Positions 44,976-54,269 are shown, numbered from the stretch's first letter. The stretch is DNA of 64,000 nucleotides from an uncultured Myxococcales bacterium (GCA_903857665.1 CAIOFV010000065.1:25951-89950); one strand, 5' to 3'. Notes: generated from the sequence alone by a model not told the origin. Made by a program: numbers and translations.

Positions 44976-45392
44976 ATGACGAACGACCTTGACGGCAACC
45001 AGGCGCAGTTGGGCAGCGTCACATGGTGGACCCACGGAGAGACCTGCAGCTACCTGCGGGTCGACCCCAGGACGGTGGCCGCGCGGATGCGGCAGACGCC
45101 GGAGGACATCGAACGCCCGTGGGTAAACTTCGGGACGCCCCGCAGGCCGTTCTACCGCTGGCTGGCTGGCGGCGTTACCCGCTGGTGGGTCGAGGTGAAC
45201 CAGCGGCGCAACGGCGAGAAGCCGCCCGGTCAGCAGCCCCGTTTCCGCCCGGGTCCGGGAGGCCGCCGGTTCAACCGGGAGCTGATGGGCACACCCAAGG
45301 GGCGGTCGACCTGCGCGGACTCCGAGTCCGATAGGCGGCCCGGCCAGAGCCTGGCGGACTACGTCCGGTCCTTGACGGTCAAGAAGAGCTAG
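44976..45392 (+). CDS. Small putative DNA-binding protein
   Basis: The protein of 138 residues begins MTNDLDGNQAQLGSVTWW and has a segment like an HTH of the excisionase/MerR kind (ETCSYLRVDPRTVAARM, then a basic wing with RRPFYRWLAGGVTRWW). The C-terminal half is rich in Arg, Gly and Pro and should be flexible and basic. AGGAGC precedes the ATG at 44976. A regulator or architectural protein of the element is likely, but I know no family. Confidence 0.6.
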   Translation: MTNDLDGNQAQLGSVTWWTHGETCSYLRVDPRTVAARMRQTPEDIERPWVNFGTPRRPFYRWLAGGVTRWWVEVNQRRNGEKPPGQQPRFRPGPGGRRFNRELMGTPKGRSTCADSESDRRPGQSLADYVRSLTVKKS

Positions 45393-45924
45393 CGAGGCCT
45401 GGAACAAGGCCCACGTGGCACGCTTGACCCACGAGTGGCATGGAGATACTCTTGAAACCGGTTGGACGCGCCTTGGCGCGGCCGTTGACTAGTAGTCCCG
45501 CTCCCGACCCCAGTGCTCTACGCGGACTGGGGGCCGTCCGTGACCCACCAGGTCGCGCGATGGCCTGATGCCGGTCCCCTACGACCTCGGACTCGAGGTC
45601 AGCAAGAGGACTCTACCTGGTCGGTGGCACTCGGTCGTGGTCCTGACCACGCCGAGAGGCCCGCCCGAATGGCGCATAAGTGCGCCCTCGGGTCCGACGA
45701 GAGCCCTCATGGCACGCCGTATCCCGACGGCACCCCCACAGGACCCGCGCCCTGCGCGCGACGGCCCTGCGCCAGGGCTGCCCGCATCGAACGCAGCGCG
45801 CATCCCGCCCTCGAACGGCACCGGCACGTCTGGGCCGGCGTCTCGCCCGGCGTTCCCATGCCCACATTGCGGCTTGCCGGTGCAAGTCCACGTCTCGGTC
45901 CCGAAGAACCACCAGGAGGAACCC
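45393..45924. other. Gap region of the element, no confident gene
   Basis: Between the two small DNA-binding genes about 530 bases carry no gene with a good ribosome site. One frame is open from 45568 and continues into the next gene. From the ATG at 45709 it would add a Pro-rich stretch with FPCPHCGLPV, a CPxCG-like zinc pair, so the next protein could be longer (172 residues). No tRNA, CRISPR repeat or clear terminator is seen. Confidence 0.5.
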
Positions 45925-46227
45925 ATGGCAGCTGCCACCGCACTTGCGGCGGTCAGCGAGGCCGTGCCCTCCCAGGATGCGCTCCCTCGCCGCCGGCTCG
46001 ACCCCAACTCGGTCCTCTCCACCGCCCAGGCCGTCCGTGCCCTTCCCTGGCGGGAGGCCGACGCCCGGGCCTGGCTGCGCCGGGAGGGCCTGGTCCATCG
46101 AGTTGACGGCCGCGGTCTCGTCATCTGGGGGGACGTCCTCGACAAGATTCGGCAGGACGTTGCACCTGCCGGAACATGGCAACCGGTCCGCGTGCCCAGG
46201 GGCCTCCCGCGGGTGCGCATCGAGTAG
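45925..46227 (+). CDS. Small HTH-like protein next to integrase
   Basis: The protein of 100 residues has a predicted winged HTH (VLSTAQAVRALPWREADARAW, then REGLVHRVDGRGLVIWGDVL). AGGAGGAACCC precedes the ATG. Its stop is 3 bases before the first ATG of the integrase gene, so both are co-expressed. It may act with the integrase as a directionality or repressor protein. An upstream in-frame start at 45709 would add a Cys-pair segment. Confidence 0.65.
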   Translation: MAAATALAAVSEAVPSQDALPRRRLDPNSVLSTAQAVRALPWREADARAWLRREGLVHRVDGRGLVIWGDVLDKIRQDVAPAGTWQPVRVPRGLPRVRIE

Positions 46228-46230
46228 GAG

Positions 46231-47382
46231 ATGTCGGAGGTGAAGAACTCGAAGAAGCCGAAGGCCTGGGGTGTCGGCGACATCCGGGTGCGGGCCGTCA
46301 GGGGTCCGCGGCCCGATGGCCGCTGGTACTTCCGCGCCGAGCGCTACGAAGGCACCGCGGCCGTCACGGTCTGGGCCGGATGGGCCACCCGGGACGAGGC
46401 CAACAGGACGCTGGCGTCATCCGTCGCCAATGGGACCGAGGTCGCCCGGACCCGCGGTGCCGAGGACGAGGTCCGCACGGTCCGGGACGTGCTGGAACTG
46501 TGGCTGGGAGCTGTAGAGACCCGGCCCCTGGCGAAGGACACCACCATCGCAGTCGCCAGGGCGTCGCTGCGCCACCTGAACAGGCACATCGGGAACCTCG
46601 GCGTGGACCGCCTCGACTTGATGACCCTCGACCGTTACGTGGGCGCGCGGTTCAAGGAGTCGACGGACCCGAAGACCGCCGGCGGCACCATCGACCTGGA
46701 ACTGACCAAGCTGCAGACGGCCTGGACCTGGGCTCGGCGCCGGGGGTTCGTGCCCGACCGCGCGCTGGACGTACCCCACGTCGAGATCATCGGGCGGCCG
46801 AAGTACACGCCCACGCCGGCCGAGTGGTCCGCAATCCTCGAGCACCTGAAGCGCCTGCCGTGGGTGTACCGCCTGCTGCTCATCCAGGGCTGCACCGGCG
46901 CCCGAATCCACGAGGTCGCCCGCCTGACGTGGGCGGACGTGGACCTGGAGACCTGCACGTTGCGCATCCCCGCGGAAAGCAAGACGGGGTACCGGCCCGT
47001 CACCATCCCCGTCAGCCTCAAGGACTTCCTGGCCGAGATCCCCGAGGAGCTGCGCAAGGGCCGGGTGCTGGAAGAGGCGGTCGAGAGCACCATCACGACG
47101 AGAATCTACGTGTACTTGCGCGAGGCCTGCCAGGCGGTCGGCATCCCCCGCATCGGCACTCACGCCCTGCGGCGCATGGTGGTCGACCAGTACTACCGGG
47201 GCGGGGCCGACGTCGGGACCGTTGCCGCGCAGCTGGGCCAGTCCCCCGAGACCGCGTTGAAGTACTACAGGCAGGCCACGAGCGCCGACCGGGCCCGCGC
47301 CGTGACGTTGGCCGGACTGGGGGTTCCGCCACCGGGCGAGGACGGGAAGGTGCTGAAGTTCCCGAAGCGGAAGACGGGGTGA
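46231..47382 (+). CDS. int: Tyrosine recombinase/integrase
   Basis: This phage-type integrase has 383 residues. The catalytic set is Arg225 (TGARIHEVARL), Lys251 (SKTGYR), His311 and Arg314 (GTHALRRMV) and the nucleophile Tyr346 (LKYYRQ). The position that is usually His (LGHS) is Gln337 (LGQS). The N-terminal part has an AP2-like arm-binding segment (GRWYFRAERYEGTAAVTVW) and a core-binding SAM-like domain. AGGAG abuts the ATG at 46231; the in-frame GTG at 46240 has better spacing and is an alternative start. It lies next to the right attachment site, as integrases do. Confidence 0.94.
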   Translation: MSEVKNSKKPKAWGVGDIRVRAVRGPRPDGRWYFRAERYEGTAAVTVWAGWATRDEANRTLASSVANGTEVARTRGAEDEVRTVRDVLELWLGAVETRPLAKDTTIAVARASLRHLNRHIGNLGVDRLDLMTLDRYVGARFKESTDPKTAGGTIDLELTKLQTAWTWARRRGFVPDRALDVPHVEIIGRPKYTPTPAEWSAILEHLKRLPWVYRLLLIQGCTGARIHEVARLTWADVDLETCTLRIPAESKTGYRPVTIPVSLKDFLAEIPEELRKGRVLEEAVESTITTRIYVYLREACQAVGIPRIGTHALRRMVVDQYYRGGADVGTVAAQLGQSPETALKYYRQATSADRARAVTLAGLGVPPPGEDGKVLKFPKRKTG

Positions 47383-47383
47383 A

Positions 47384-47405
47384 CCCGCACAAATGACCCG
47401 CACAA
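47384..47405 (+). repeat. Integrase arm-type repeats, right end
   Basis: CCCGCACAA occurs at 47384-47392 and 47397-47405, between the integrase stop and the right core. It is the same 9-mer and the same orientation as in the left pair. Confidence 0.7.
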
Positions 47406-47413
47406 CTCGGGTG

Positions 47414-47833
47414 TCACTCGCCGATAACCTTGACCAGGACTCGTTTTCTGCGCCGACCGTCGAACTCGCCGTAGAACACCTGTTCCCACGGACCGAAGTC
47501 CAGCCGGCCGTTGGTGATCGCCACGACCACTTCGCGACCCATGATCTGGCGCTTGAGGTGCGCGTCGCCGTTGTCCTCGCCGGTGCGGTTGTGCCGGTAA
47601 TGCGACACCGGGTCGTGGGGCGCCAGCGTTTCCAGCCAGTCGTCGTAGTCCTGGTGCAGGCCCGGCTCGTCGTCGTTGATGAACACGCTGGCCGTGATGT
47701 GCATGGCGTTGACCAGGCACAGGCCCTCCTGGATGCCGCTGCGGCGCACCGCTTCCTCGACCTTCGACGTGATGTTGACGAAGGCGCGGCGCGTCGGGAT
47801 GTTCAGTTCCAGGTGCTCGGTCAGCGATTTCAC
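47414..47833 (-). CDS. yjbQ: YjbQ family protein (UPF0047), 3' end from the element
   Basis: This protein of 139 residues belongs to the YjbQ/UPF0047 family, some members of which show thiamine-phosphate synthase side activity. Family blocks are [42 protein letters not shown] and [16 protein letters not shown]. His residues in these blocks form the metal site. The start is GTG at 47833, with GGGGG upstream. The last 21 codons, from VFYGEFDG onward, lie at the element border and are mostly supplied by the element. The protein is intact in length, so integration did not break it. Confidence 0.93.
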   Translation of the reverse strand: MKSLTEHLELNIPTRRAFVNITSKVEEAVRRSGIQEGLCLVNAMHITASVFINDDEPGLHQDYDDWLETLAPHDPVSHYRHNRTGEDNGDAHLKRQIMGREVVVAITNGRLDFGPWEQVFYGEFDGRRRKRVLVKVIGE

Positions 47834-47995
47834 GGGCGGACCCCCGAAGGCGATGGCGGGATTGTCGCGCGGCCGGGGTCGGGAGGGAAGGCCCGCGACA
47901 GGGGGCCGTGCGGCGAGGCGACCGCAAACCGTACGCTTCATCCCGGATTGATCCCCCAGGGTGCGTTCCGCCGGATTCCTCCCGCGGTCATTCGC

Positions 47996-48001
47996 TATAC
48001 T
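47996..48001 (+). promoter_or_regulatory. Possible -10 box
   Basis: TATACT lies 33 bases before the ATG at 48035. No good -35 box is present. It matches the position of the boxes before the other lipoprotein genes. Confidence 0.35.
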
Positions 48002-48034
48002 GGTGTTCATCGTGAGTTCTTCGAGGAGGCCGCC

Positions 48035-50770
48035 ATGCGTCGCCTTCCTGCCACCCGTTGCACCTTCCTGGCCTTCCTCGTCCTTGCGTGCAGCCCGGCC
48101 GCTCCCGGCACAGGGGACGATCGTGACCTCACGGATGGCGGCAATCCCGCCGACGAAACGACTACCGCCGATCAACCGGATGCGTCGGGTCCCGGCGACA
48201 TCGCGGGCGACGGATGCCCGGACGTCCCCGGCTGCTCCTGCGCGGGCCATCCCGTCGAACTGTCGCTCCTGGTGGCGCAGGACGGCTGCCCCGGCGGGGC
48301 CGGGTGCCCCTGCAACGTGAAGTGCGACTGCCTCGGCGGGATCTGCCTGGAAACGATGGAAGGCCACGAGTGCGCGCGCCCCTGCGGGGACGGGCAGGCG
48401 TGCCTCACCGGTTCGACCTGCGACTTCGTCCTGACTCCCGGCGGCGGTTCGATGACGGCGTGCCTGGCGCCCTACCTGCTGTGCCGGCCCTGTCATATCG
48501 ACGCCGACTGCGTCGCCACCGGGTGCCTGCCCGGGATCTGCATCGATCATGGGCCGGACGGACGGTTCTGCGGCGCCGGGTGTTCCGACACGGCCCCGTG
48601 CCCCGACGGATTCGCGTGCCAGGCGGTCGCCACGACAAAGGGCCAGGACCTCCAGTGCCTTCCCGTGGGCGGCACGTGCCCGTGCACCGCGAAATACAGG
48701 GACCAGGGCGCCACGACGACGTGCTGGGTCCAGAACTCGTTCGGGACGTGCACGGCGGAACGGACCTGCGACGTCCCCTGCGCGGCCCGGGTGCCGGCCG
48801 CCGAGTCGTGCAACCTCGTGGACGACGACTGCAACGGCCTGACCGACGACGCGATCCCGGCCACGGACTGCGACCTGACCAACCAGTGGGGCACGTGCAA
48901 GGGCAAGGGGCTCTGCGCGGGCGGCCAGATCCTGTGCCAGGGGTCGTACGCCAGCCCCGAGGACTGCCTGACCGCGGCGGATGACAACTGCAACGGGACG
49001 GCCAACGAGAAGGACGCGCCCCATTGCACGTCGTTCTTCCGCGATGTCGATGGCGACGGATGGGGGACGGTGGAGTCGCAGTGCTGGTGCGCGCCCAGCG
49101 GGGAATGGCGGGCGATCAAGCCCGGCGACTGCGACGACGGGAACGCGGCGGTCCACCCCGGCACGACCGAGGACTGCGCGACCGCCTTCGACGACGACTG
49201 CGACGGTTCCCTGGACGCCGTGGACGCACTGCACTGCACCGCCTGGCACTGGGACGCGGACAACGACGGGTGGGGCACGGGCGCGACGCAGTGCCGCTGC
49301 GCGGCCAGCGGCTCCTGGCGGGCCACGAAGGGCGGCGACTGCGACGACACGAACGCGGCGGTCTTCCCCGGGGGCGGCGCGGTCTGCGGGAAGGACGGCG
49401 GGTGCGACGGCAACGTGCTGGACTCCGGCGAGCAGTGCGACGACGGCAACGCCGTGGCGCGGGACGGATGCACGGCCTGCAAGGTTTCGGAGTACCGGTT
49501 GTTTCCCGACGTCGTGGGCACGGTGGAAGGGACGCCCCAGGCCGCCGGCAAGCAGGAAAGTTGCGTCGGCAACAGGCCGCACGTGGACGCCGCGGCATTC
49601 GCGGACGGGAGCTACGTGGTGACCTGGACGGGCACCACCGCGACCGACACACAGACGGCCGTCTACCTGCGACGCGTCAGCGCCGCCGGCGTCGCCGGGC
49701 CGCTGGTGACCGTGACCACGCCGGAGTTCGGCAGCTTCAACTGCCACGGCGAGCCCTCCATCGTCGGCTTCCCGGATGGGAGGTTCGTCGTGGTCTGGAC
49801 CTCGGGCAACGACAACGACTCCGCCTACACCGCGCCCGCGTACCCGCCGGGTCCGGACGGCTGGGGCATGGGGATCGCGGCCCGCCTGTTCCTCGCCGAC
49901 GGGACGCCTGCCGGGGCGCCGTTCGTGGCGAATCCCTGGACCACGGGGCACCAGTTCCACGCCCGTGCCGCGGCGATCCCCGGAGGATTCGTCCTGGTGT
50001 GGACGGGACAGGGGGCGACACGGGCAGCGGGGATCTGGGCCCGGCGCTTCGATTCCGCCGGTGCGCCCCTGGGCGACGCCATGGCAGTGAACACGGTGGC
50101 GGAAAATGCGTCACCCCTGGTCGCGGCGTGGGCCGACGGCCGGTTCGTGGTGTACTGGAACGTGCTGTACGGGGAAAGCTTCCCCTTCCTCCGGAAGTTC
50201 CGGGCGGACGCGACCCCGGACGGCAGCGAGATCGTGGCCAACGGAAACTATGGCAACCCGAACTTCAACGTCACCCCGACCTCCCTCGCGGCCGTGGCCG
50301 GAGGGGCGCTCGTGGCCGACTTCGACCTTTCGTCCAAGGACATCTTCGAGAACTGGGCCACGTCCGTTCGCACGGTGTTCGCCGCGGACGGGACCGCCGG
50401 GACCCCGACCCTGGTCGTTCCGACCGGAAACAGTTCGCTGAACGGCCTGTCCGGCAGCCTCGCGCCCCTTCCCGCGGGCGGCTTCGCCGCCTACTGGGTC
50501 ATCGATTGCAACCACGGCTCCCGGTGTTCGACGGACCTGGCCTATGCGTGCGTCGACAGCCTCAACTGCACCGAAGTGGTTCCCGGCGGCCTGTTCACTG
50601 CCGCCGGCGTAGCGACCGGCACAACGTTCGGCGTCGGCGGACATGGCGGGCCGATTGCCGTCTTCCCGGACGGCAGCTTCCTGGTCGCCTGGGCCGAACT
50701 GGTTTCCAGCAGCGGGCCCTCGCTGTTCGTCCAGCGGTATGGTGCCGACGGCACCCGCGTCTACCGGTGA
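48035..50770 (+). CDS. Large MopE/DUF4215 lipoprotein with propeller-like repeats
   Basis: The product of 911 residues begins with a lipoprotein signal (LVLAC, Cys19) and an Asp-rich linker. Residues 60-250 are Cys modules. MopE-type motifs follow at about 256-450 ([42 protein letters not shown]). A DUF4215 unit ([17 protein letters not shown]) lies at about 470. The last 420 residues hold seven repeats built on DGxFVVxW ([41 protein letters not shown], then weaker ones), which suggests a seven-bladed propeller. GAGGAGG precedes the ATG. A surface binding protein is likely; the ligand is unknown. Confidence 0.87.
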   Translation: MRRLPATRCTFLAFLVLACSPAAPGTGDDRDLTDGGNPADETTTADQPDASGPGDIAGDGCPDVPGCSCAGHPVELSLLVAQDGCPGGAGCPCNVKCDCLGGICLETMEGHECARPCGDGQACLTGSTCDFVLTPGGGSMTACLAPYLLCRPCHIDADCVATGCLPGICIDHGPDGRFCGAGCSDTAPCPDGFACQAVATTKGQDLQCLPVGGTCPCTAKYRDQGATTTCWVQNSFGTCTAERTCDVPCAARVPAAESCNLVDDDCNGLTDDAIPATDCDLTNQWGTCKGKGLCAGGQILCQGSYASPEDCLTAADDNCNGTANEKDAPHCTSFFRDVDGDGWGTVESQCWCAPSGEWRAIKPGDCDDGNAAVHPGTTEDCATAFDDDCDGSLDAVDALHCTAWHWDADNDGWGTGATQCRCAASGSWRATKGGDCDDTNAAVFPGGGAVCGKDGGCDGNVLDSGEQCDDGNAVARDGCTACKVSEYRLFPDVVGTVEGTPQAAGKQESCVGNRPHVDAAAFADGSYVVTWTGTTATDTQTAVYLRRVSAAGVAGPLVTVTTPEFGSFNCHGEPSIVGFPDGRFVVVWTSGNDNDSAYTAPAYPPGPDGWGMGIAARLFLADGTPAGAPFVANPWTTGHQFHARAAAIPGGFVLVWTGQGATRAAGIWARRFDSAGAPLGDAMAVNTVAENASPLVAAWADGRFVVYWNVLYGESFPFLRKFRADATPDGSEIVANGNYGNPNFNVTPTSLAAVAGGALVADFDLSSKDIFENWATSVRTVFAADGTAGTPTLVVPTGNSSLNGLSGSLAPLPAGGFAAYWVIDCNHGSRCSTDLAYACVDSLNCTEVVPGGLFTAAGVATGTTFGVGGHGGPIAVFPDGSFLVAWAELVSSSGPSLFVQRYGADGTRVYR

Positions 50771-50813
50771 TTGTCCGGGTGGTTCGCAGAAGGGGACGTA
50801 CGGTGGGGTCGGC

Positions 50814-52088
50814 CTACGGCTGGTCGGCCTTGCCGGTGAACCCACGGGACCACGGGGCGATGCGGCGGTAGGCGGGGGTCTGCTCCAGCTCGCTTTCGCC
50901 GTCCAGGGGGTTGAACACCGGCGTGCCGAACACGTTCTCGTTCACCGTCGAGGGGTTGGGGGCAGCCCCTCGAAAGGAACGCGCCACGGGTTCCTCCGCC
51001 TCGGCCAGGCTGGGGCGCGCGCCGTAGCGATCGAACTTGGACACCTGCTTCACGATCCCGGGGGACGCCTGCTCCTGAAGGTCCACGCCGGCCCGCACGA
51101 CCTCGATGTCCTCGAGGCCCGACGCGATGACCGTGACCTTGATGCGGTCCCCGAGGGACTCGTCGAAGGCCAGCCCGAACGTCAGGTTGCCGTCGTTCGC
51201 CAGCAGCTCGTTGACGCGCTGGCCGATCAGGCCGTTCTCGGAGTTGGTGCCGTCGGGGCCCTGGACCACGTTGACCAGGATCGACCGGGCGCCGTCGATG
51301 GGGGTGTCCTCGAGCAGCGGGTTGCTGATCGCCTGCTCCAGCGCCGACAGCGCGCGCCCCTCGCCCGACGACACGCCGGTGCCCATCACGCACTGGCCGC
51401 AGCCGGACAGCACGGCCTTCACGTCGCGGAAGTCGCGGTTGATGAAGCCCGGGCGCGAAATCAGGTCCACCACGCCGGTGACCGAATCGCACAGGACCTG
51501 GTCGATCATGCGGAAGGCCTGCACGGTGGGCAGGTTCTCGGGCGCCACCCGCGACAGCTTGTCGTTCGGGATGACGATGTAGGCATCGACGACCTTGCGC
51601 AGCGCCTCCAGCCCGTCCCACGCCTTCTGGCCCTTGGCGCGGCCTTCCCACGCGAACGGCAGCGTCACCACGGCGATCGTCAGGATGCCCTTGCTGCGCG
51701 CGATTTCAGCGATGACCGGCGAGGCGCCCGTGCCGGTGCCGCCCCCCAGGCCCGTGGCCAGTACGACCATGTCCGTGCCTTCCAGGATCGCGTCGATGCG
51801 CTGGCGGTCCGCGACGGCCGCCTCCTTGCCCACGATCGGATCGCCGCCCGCGCCCCGGCCCTTCGTCGGGCCCTTCAGCAGGATGCGCATCTCCGCGTGC
51901 GACTGGCGCAGCGCCTGGAGGTCCGTGTTCACCGCGATGTACTGAACGCCGGCGACCTTGTGATCGATCATCGAGTTGACGGCGTTGCCGCCACCGGATC
52001 CGACGCCGACGATCTTGATGACCGCCTCGTCCACCTGGAAATCCGCCAACTCGTCCACTTCGTTGACCACTTCGAACAGTCGGTCCAT
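50814..52088 (-). CDS. ftsZ: Cell division protein FtsZ
   Basis: This tubulin homologue of 424 residues forms the division ring. The GTP-binding signature GLGGGTGTGASPV is intact, and the T7 catalytic loop reads INRDFRDV with both Asp and Asn of NxDxxD kept. The N-terminal Gly loop is GVGSGGGNAVNSM, and the T3 region GRGAGGDPIVG differs from the usual GLGAGANP. The C-terminal peptide is unusual: TPAYRRI is the nearest match to the common IPAFLRR, and 16 more residues follow it. AAGGGGGGAC precedes the ATG. It is the last gene of the cluster, 79 bases after ftsA. Confidence 0.96.
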   Translation of the reverse strand: MDRLFEVVNEVDELADFQVDEAVIKIVGVGSGGGNAVNSMIDHKVAGVQYIAVNTDLQALRQSHAEMRILLKGPTKGRGAGGDPIVGKEAAVADRQRIDAILEGTDMVVLATGLGGGTGTGASPVIAEIARSKGILTIAVVTLPFAWEGRAKGQKAWDGLEALRKVVDAYIVIPNDKLSRVAPENLPTVQAFRMIDQVLCDSVTGVVDLISRPGFINRDFRDVKAVLSGCGQCVMGTGVSSGEGRALSALEQAISNPLLEDTPIDGARSILVNVVQGPDGTNSENGLIGQRVNELLANDGNLTFGLAFDESLGDRIKVTVIASGLEDIEVVRAGVDLQEQASPGIVKQVSKFDRYGARPSLAEAEEPVARSFRGAAPNPSTVNENVFGTPVFNPLDGESELEQTPAYRRIAPWSRGFTGKADQP

Positions 52089-52167
52089 TGGTTGTCCCCC
52101 CTTCGTAACTCCGTTCTCCGCGTCCCGCCGCGACGTCCCCCCTTGGACCACGCGGCCGGGCCCGGAA

Positions 52168-53400
52168 TCACCATCCGATCTTCTTCAGGAACCCCCGCCA
52201 CCCCGCCGACGGCTGCACGTCCATCACGGGCAGCATCGACTTGGGCATGTCCGAGCGCCACGACAGCGACGCGAACACGGCCAGGCCGTATACCGACGCC
52301 AGCGCCGGGCTTTCCAGGATGCTCTTCAGGCCCTGGATCCCGCGAGGCTGGCCCAGGCGCACCGGCAGGTTCAGGATCTCGTCCCCCAGTTCCACCATGC
52401 CGGGCATCTGGGATGCGCCGCCGGTCAGCACCAGCCCGCCGGCCAGGTTGTCGTCGTACTGGGTCTTCTGGATCTCGCGCTTCACCAGGCTGAAGATCTC
52501 GATCACGCGCGGCTCGATGATTTCCGTCAGCACGCGGCGGGACAGGGCCTTGTCCTCGCGCCCGCCCACGCCGGGCACCTCGATCTGGTCCGACGCGTTG
52601 ACCAGCTCGCCCCACGCGCAGCCGTGCTTGACCTTCATCTCCTCGGCGCGCGACATGGGCGTCCGCAGGCCGGTGGCGATGTCCCGGGTGATCAGTTCGC
52701 CGCCTGCGCCGATGACGCCCGTGTGGACCAGGCGCCCGCCGTGCCAGATCGTCAGGTCGCCGGTGCCTCCGCCCAGGTCCAGCACCACGACGCCCAGCTC
52801 GCGCTCGTGGTCTTCCAGCACCGCCAGCGCGGACGCCACCGGGTTCGCCACGAACTGCACCACGCGCAGGCCCGACCGCTCGCAGCAGCGGCGCAGGTTG
52901 TCCAGCGCGGACCGGGCCGCCGTGACCAGGTGGACCTCGGCATCCAGGCGCACGCCGGCCATCCCCACCGGGTCCTTGATGCCGTCGTGCTCGTCCACCG
53001 CATACTGCATGGGCAGCATCGTGATGACCTGGCGATCGACCGGCATCGACCGCGCCTTCGCCATTTCCAGCACCCGCGCCACGTCCATTTCCGTGATCTC
53101 GCGGGCCTTCGGGGACACCATGGACTGGTTGTTCATGCCGACGATGTGCGTGCCGCCCACGCCGACGAGCACATCGGACACGATGCAGCCGGACATCTGC
53201 TCGGCGTCGTGGCGGGCCTGCCGGATGGCCTCCACGACCTTGCCGATCGCGATGACCATGCCCTTGCGCAGGCCTTCCTCGCATTCCGCCGTGCCGACCC
53301 CGAGGACCGTCAGCCCGTTGTCGTCGATCTGCGCCACCAGCACCGATATCTTGGTGGTGCCGAAATCGACGGCGGCGACGATCTCGTTCCGGTTCTTCAT
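52168..53400 (-). CDS. ftsA: Cell division protein FtsA
   Basis: This actin-like protein of 410 residues tethers FtsZ to the membrane. It has the phosphate-1 loop VAAVDFGTTKISVLVAQ, the phosphate-2 motif VVVLDLGGGTGDLTIW and the adenosine motif VLTGGASQMPGM. The C-terminal amphipathic helix GWRGFLKKIGW is the membrane anchor. GGAGGGTGCC precedes the ATG. Its ATG overlaps the stop of ftsQ (ATGA). Confidence 0.97.
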   Translation of the reverse strand: MKNRNEIVAAVDFGTTKISVLVAQIDDNGLTVLGVGTAECEEGLRKGMVIAIGKVVEAIRQARHDAEQMSGCIVSDVLVGVGGTHIVGMNNQSMVSPKAREITEMDVARVLEMAKARSMPVDRQVITMLPMQYAVDEHDGIKDPVGMAGVRLDAEVHLVTAARSALDNLRRCCERSGLRVVQFVANPVASALAVLEDHERELGVVVLDLGGGTGDLTIWHGGRLVHTGVIGAGGELITRDIATGLRTPMSRAEEMKVKHGCAWGELVNASDQIEVPGVGGREDKALSRRVLTEIIEPRVIEIFSLVKREIQKTQYDDNLAGGLVLTGGASQMPGMVELGDEILNLPVRLGQPRGIQGLKSILESPALASVYGLAVFASLSWRSDMPKSMLPVMDVQPSAGWRGFLKKIGW

Positions 53401-54269
53401 GGCACCCTCCCGAGCCGGTCGCCGCGGTCCGCGTCGGCGAACGGCCCGAAGCCGCCCAGCCTCAGCGTGACGCGACCCGGCCGGATCCCGTCGTCCAGGT
53501 AGGCCTCGGCGACGGGGAGGCCGCGCCTCTTCACCACCTCCAGGGCCGTCTTCAGCCGCTTCATCTTGGGCGGGAACGGGCCCAGGCCGAACCGGGCCGA
53601 CATGCCACGGGCGGTCGGCGCGATCGTGAAGCCCAGCGTCGGGTCGTGCTCGATCAACAGGCCCTGCCCTTCCCAGGGACCGACCTCCCGCCCGGTCGTC
53701 CGCAGCAGCGCGACGGCCTCCCGCAACAGCGGCTCGCGCTGGACCGCGGTGGCGGTTTCGGAGGAACCGACCATCAACGGAAGATCGACCACGTCCATCG
53801 GGTCCCAGGGCGCGTAGGTTTCCGCGAACGCGTTGACCAGCCAGACGCCCCGATCCGTCGCCACGGCCAGCACCGGGCGTTGCTCTTCCACCACCACGCG
53901 GATCCGGTCCGGGAGGAACGATTCCACCCGGGCCGAACGAATCCTCGGATCGGCCTCGCATGTCGCGACCACGTTGGACTCGTTCAGGCCCAGCACCCGG
54001 GTCCCGCCGATCGCCAGCCCGCAGGCCGCCAGCACCTCGTGTTCGGGCAGGGCGACGGCGCCGACGACTTCCGCGCGCTGCAGCCGGAAATGCGGGCTGT
54101 CGGCGATCGTGGCCCACGTCCAGGAACCGCCCACCGTCATCCCGAACCCGGCCAGCAGGGCCAGCACGGGACCAACGGCCTCGCACACCTTCCGACGGGT
54201 CGAAACCATCGCGCACGAGCACCGCTGCCCGACCGTCACCCGTTTGCGGTTGCCTCCCCAGCGCCTCAT
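53397..54269 (-). CDS. ftsQ: Cell division protein FtsQ/DivIB
   Basis: This bitopic membrane protein of 290 residues has one N-terminal span (AVGPVLALLAGFGMTVGGSW), a POTRA domain (HFRLQRAEVVGAVALPEHEVLAACG, then RIRSARVESFLPDRIRVVVEEQRPV) and a beta-rich periplasmic part. It scaffolds the division complex. The very basic N-terminus (MRRWGGNRKR) is typical of the cytoplasmic tail. GGAGGGGGAAG precedes the ATG. It overlaps murG upstream and ftsA downstream by 4 bases each. Confidence 0.93.
   Translation of the reverse strand: MRRWGGNRKRVTVGQRCSCAMVSTRRKVCEAVGPVLALLAGFGMTVGGSWTWATIADSPHFRLQRAEVVGAVALPEHEVLAACGLAIGGTRVLGLNESNVVATCEADPRIRSARVESFLPDRIRVVVEEQRPVLAVATDRGVWLVNAFAETYAPWDPMDVVDLPLMVGSSETATAVQREPLLREAVALLRTTGREVGPWEGQGLLIEHDPTLGFTIAPTARGMSARFGLGPFPPKMKRLKTALEVVKRRGLPVAEAYLDDGIRPGRVTLRLGGFGPFADADRGDRLGRVP

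Larger units (their letters stand above)
41907..47476. mobile_element. Integrative element of about 5.55 kb in yjbQ
   Basis: The element is bounded by the 17-bp core TCGAACTCGCCGTAGAA at 41907-41923 and 47460-47476, exactly 5553 bp apart. It carries, from left to right, a hairpin and arm repeats, a Xis-like gene, a primase/sigma fusion gene, a small membrane peptide, two small DNA-binding proteins and a tyrosine integrase next to the right end. The bases 47414-47459 supply a foreign 3' end for yjbQ, while the host copy remains at the left. The size and gene set resemble a phage satellite or a small integrative plasmid-like island. No capsid or conjugation genes are present. Confidence 0.9.

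Noticed and set aside
45393..45924. tRNA or small RNA gene in the element gap
   Set aside because: I looked for a cloverleaf and a T-loop GTTCGA-type sequence and found none; short hairpins there are expected by chance at this GC content.
41907..47476. Complete prophage
   Set aside because: No capsid, terminase, tail or lysis module; 5.55 kb is too small.
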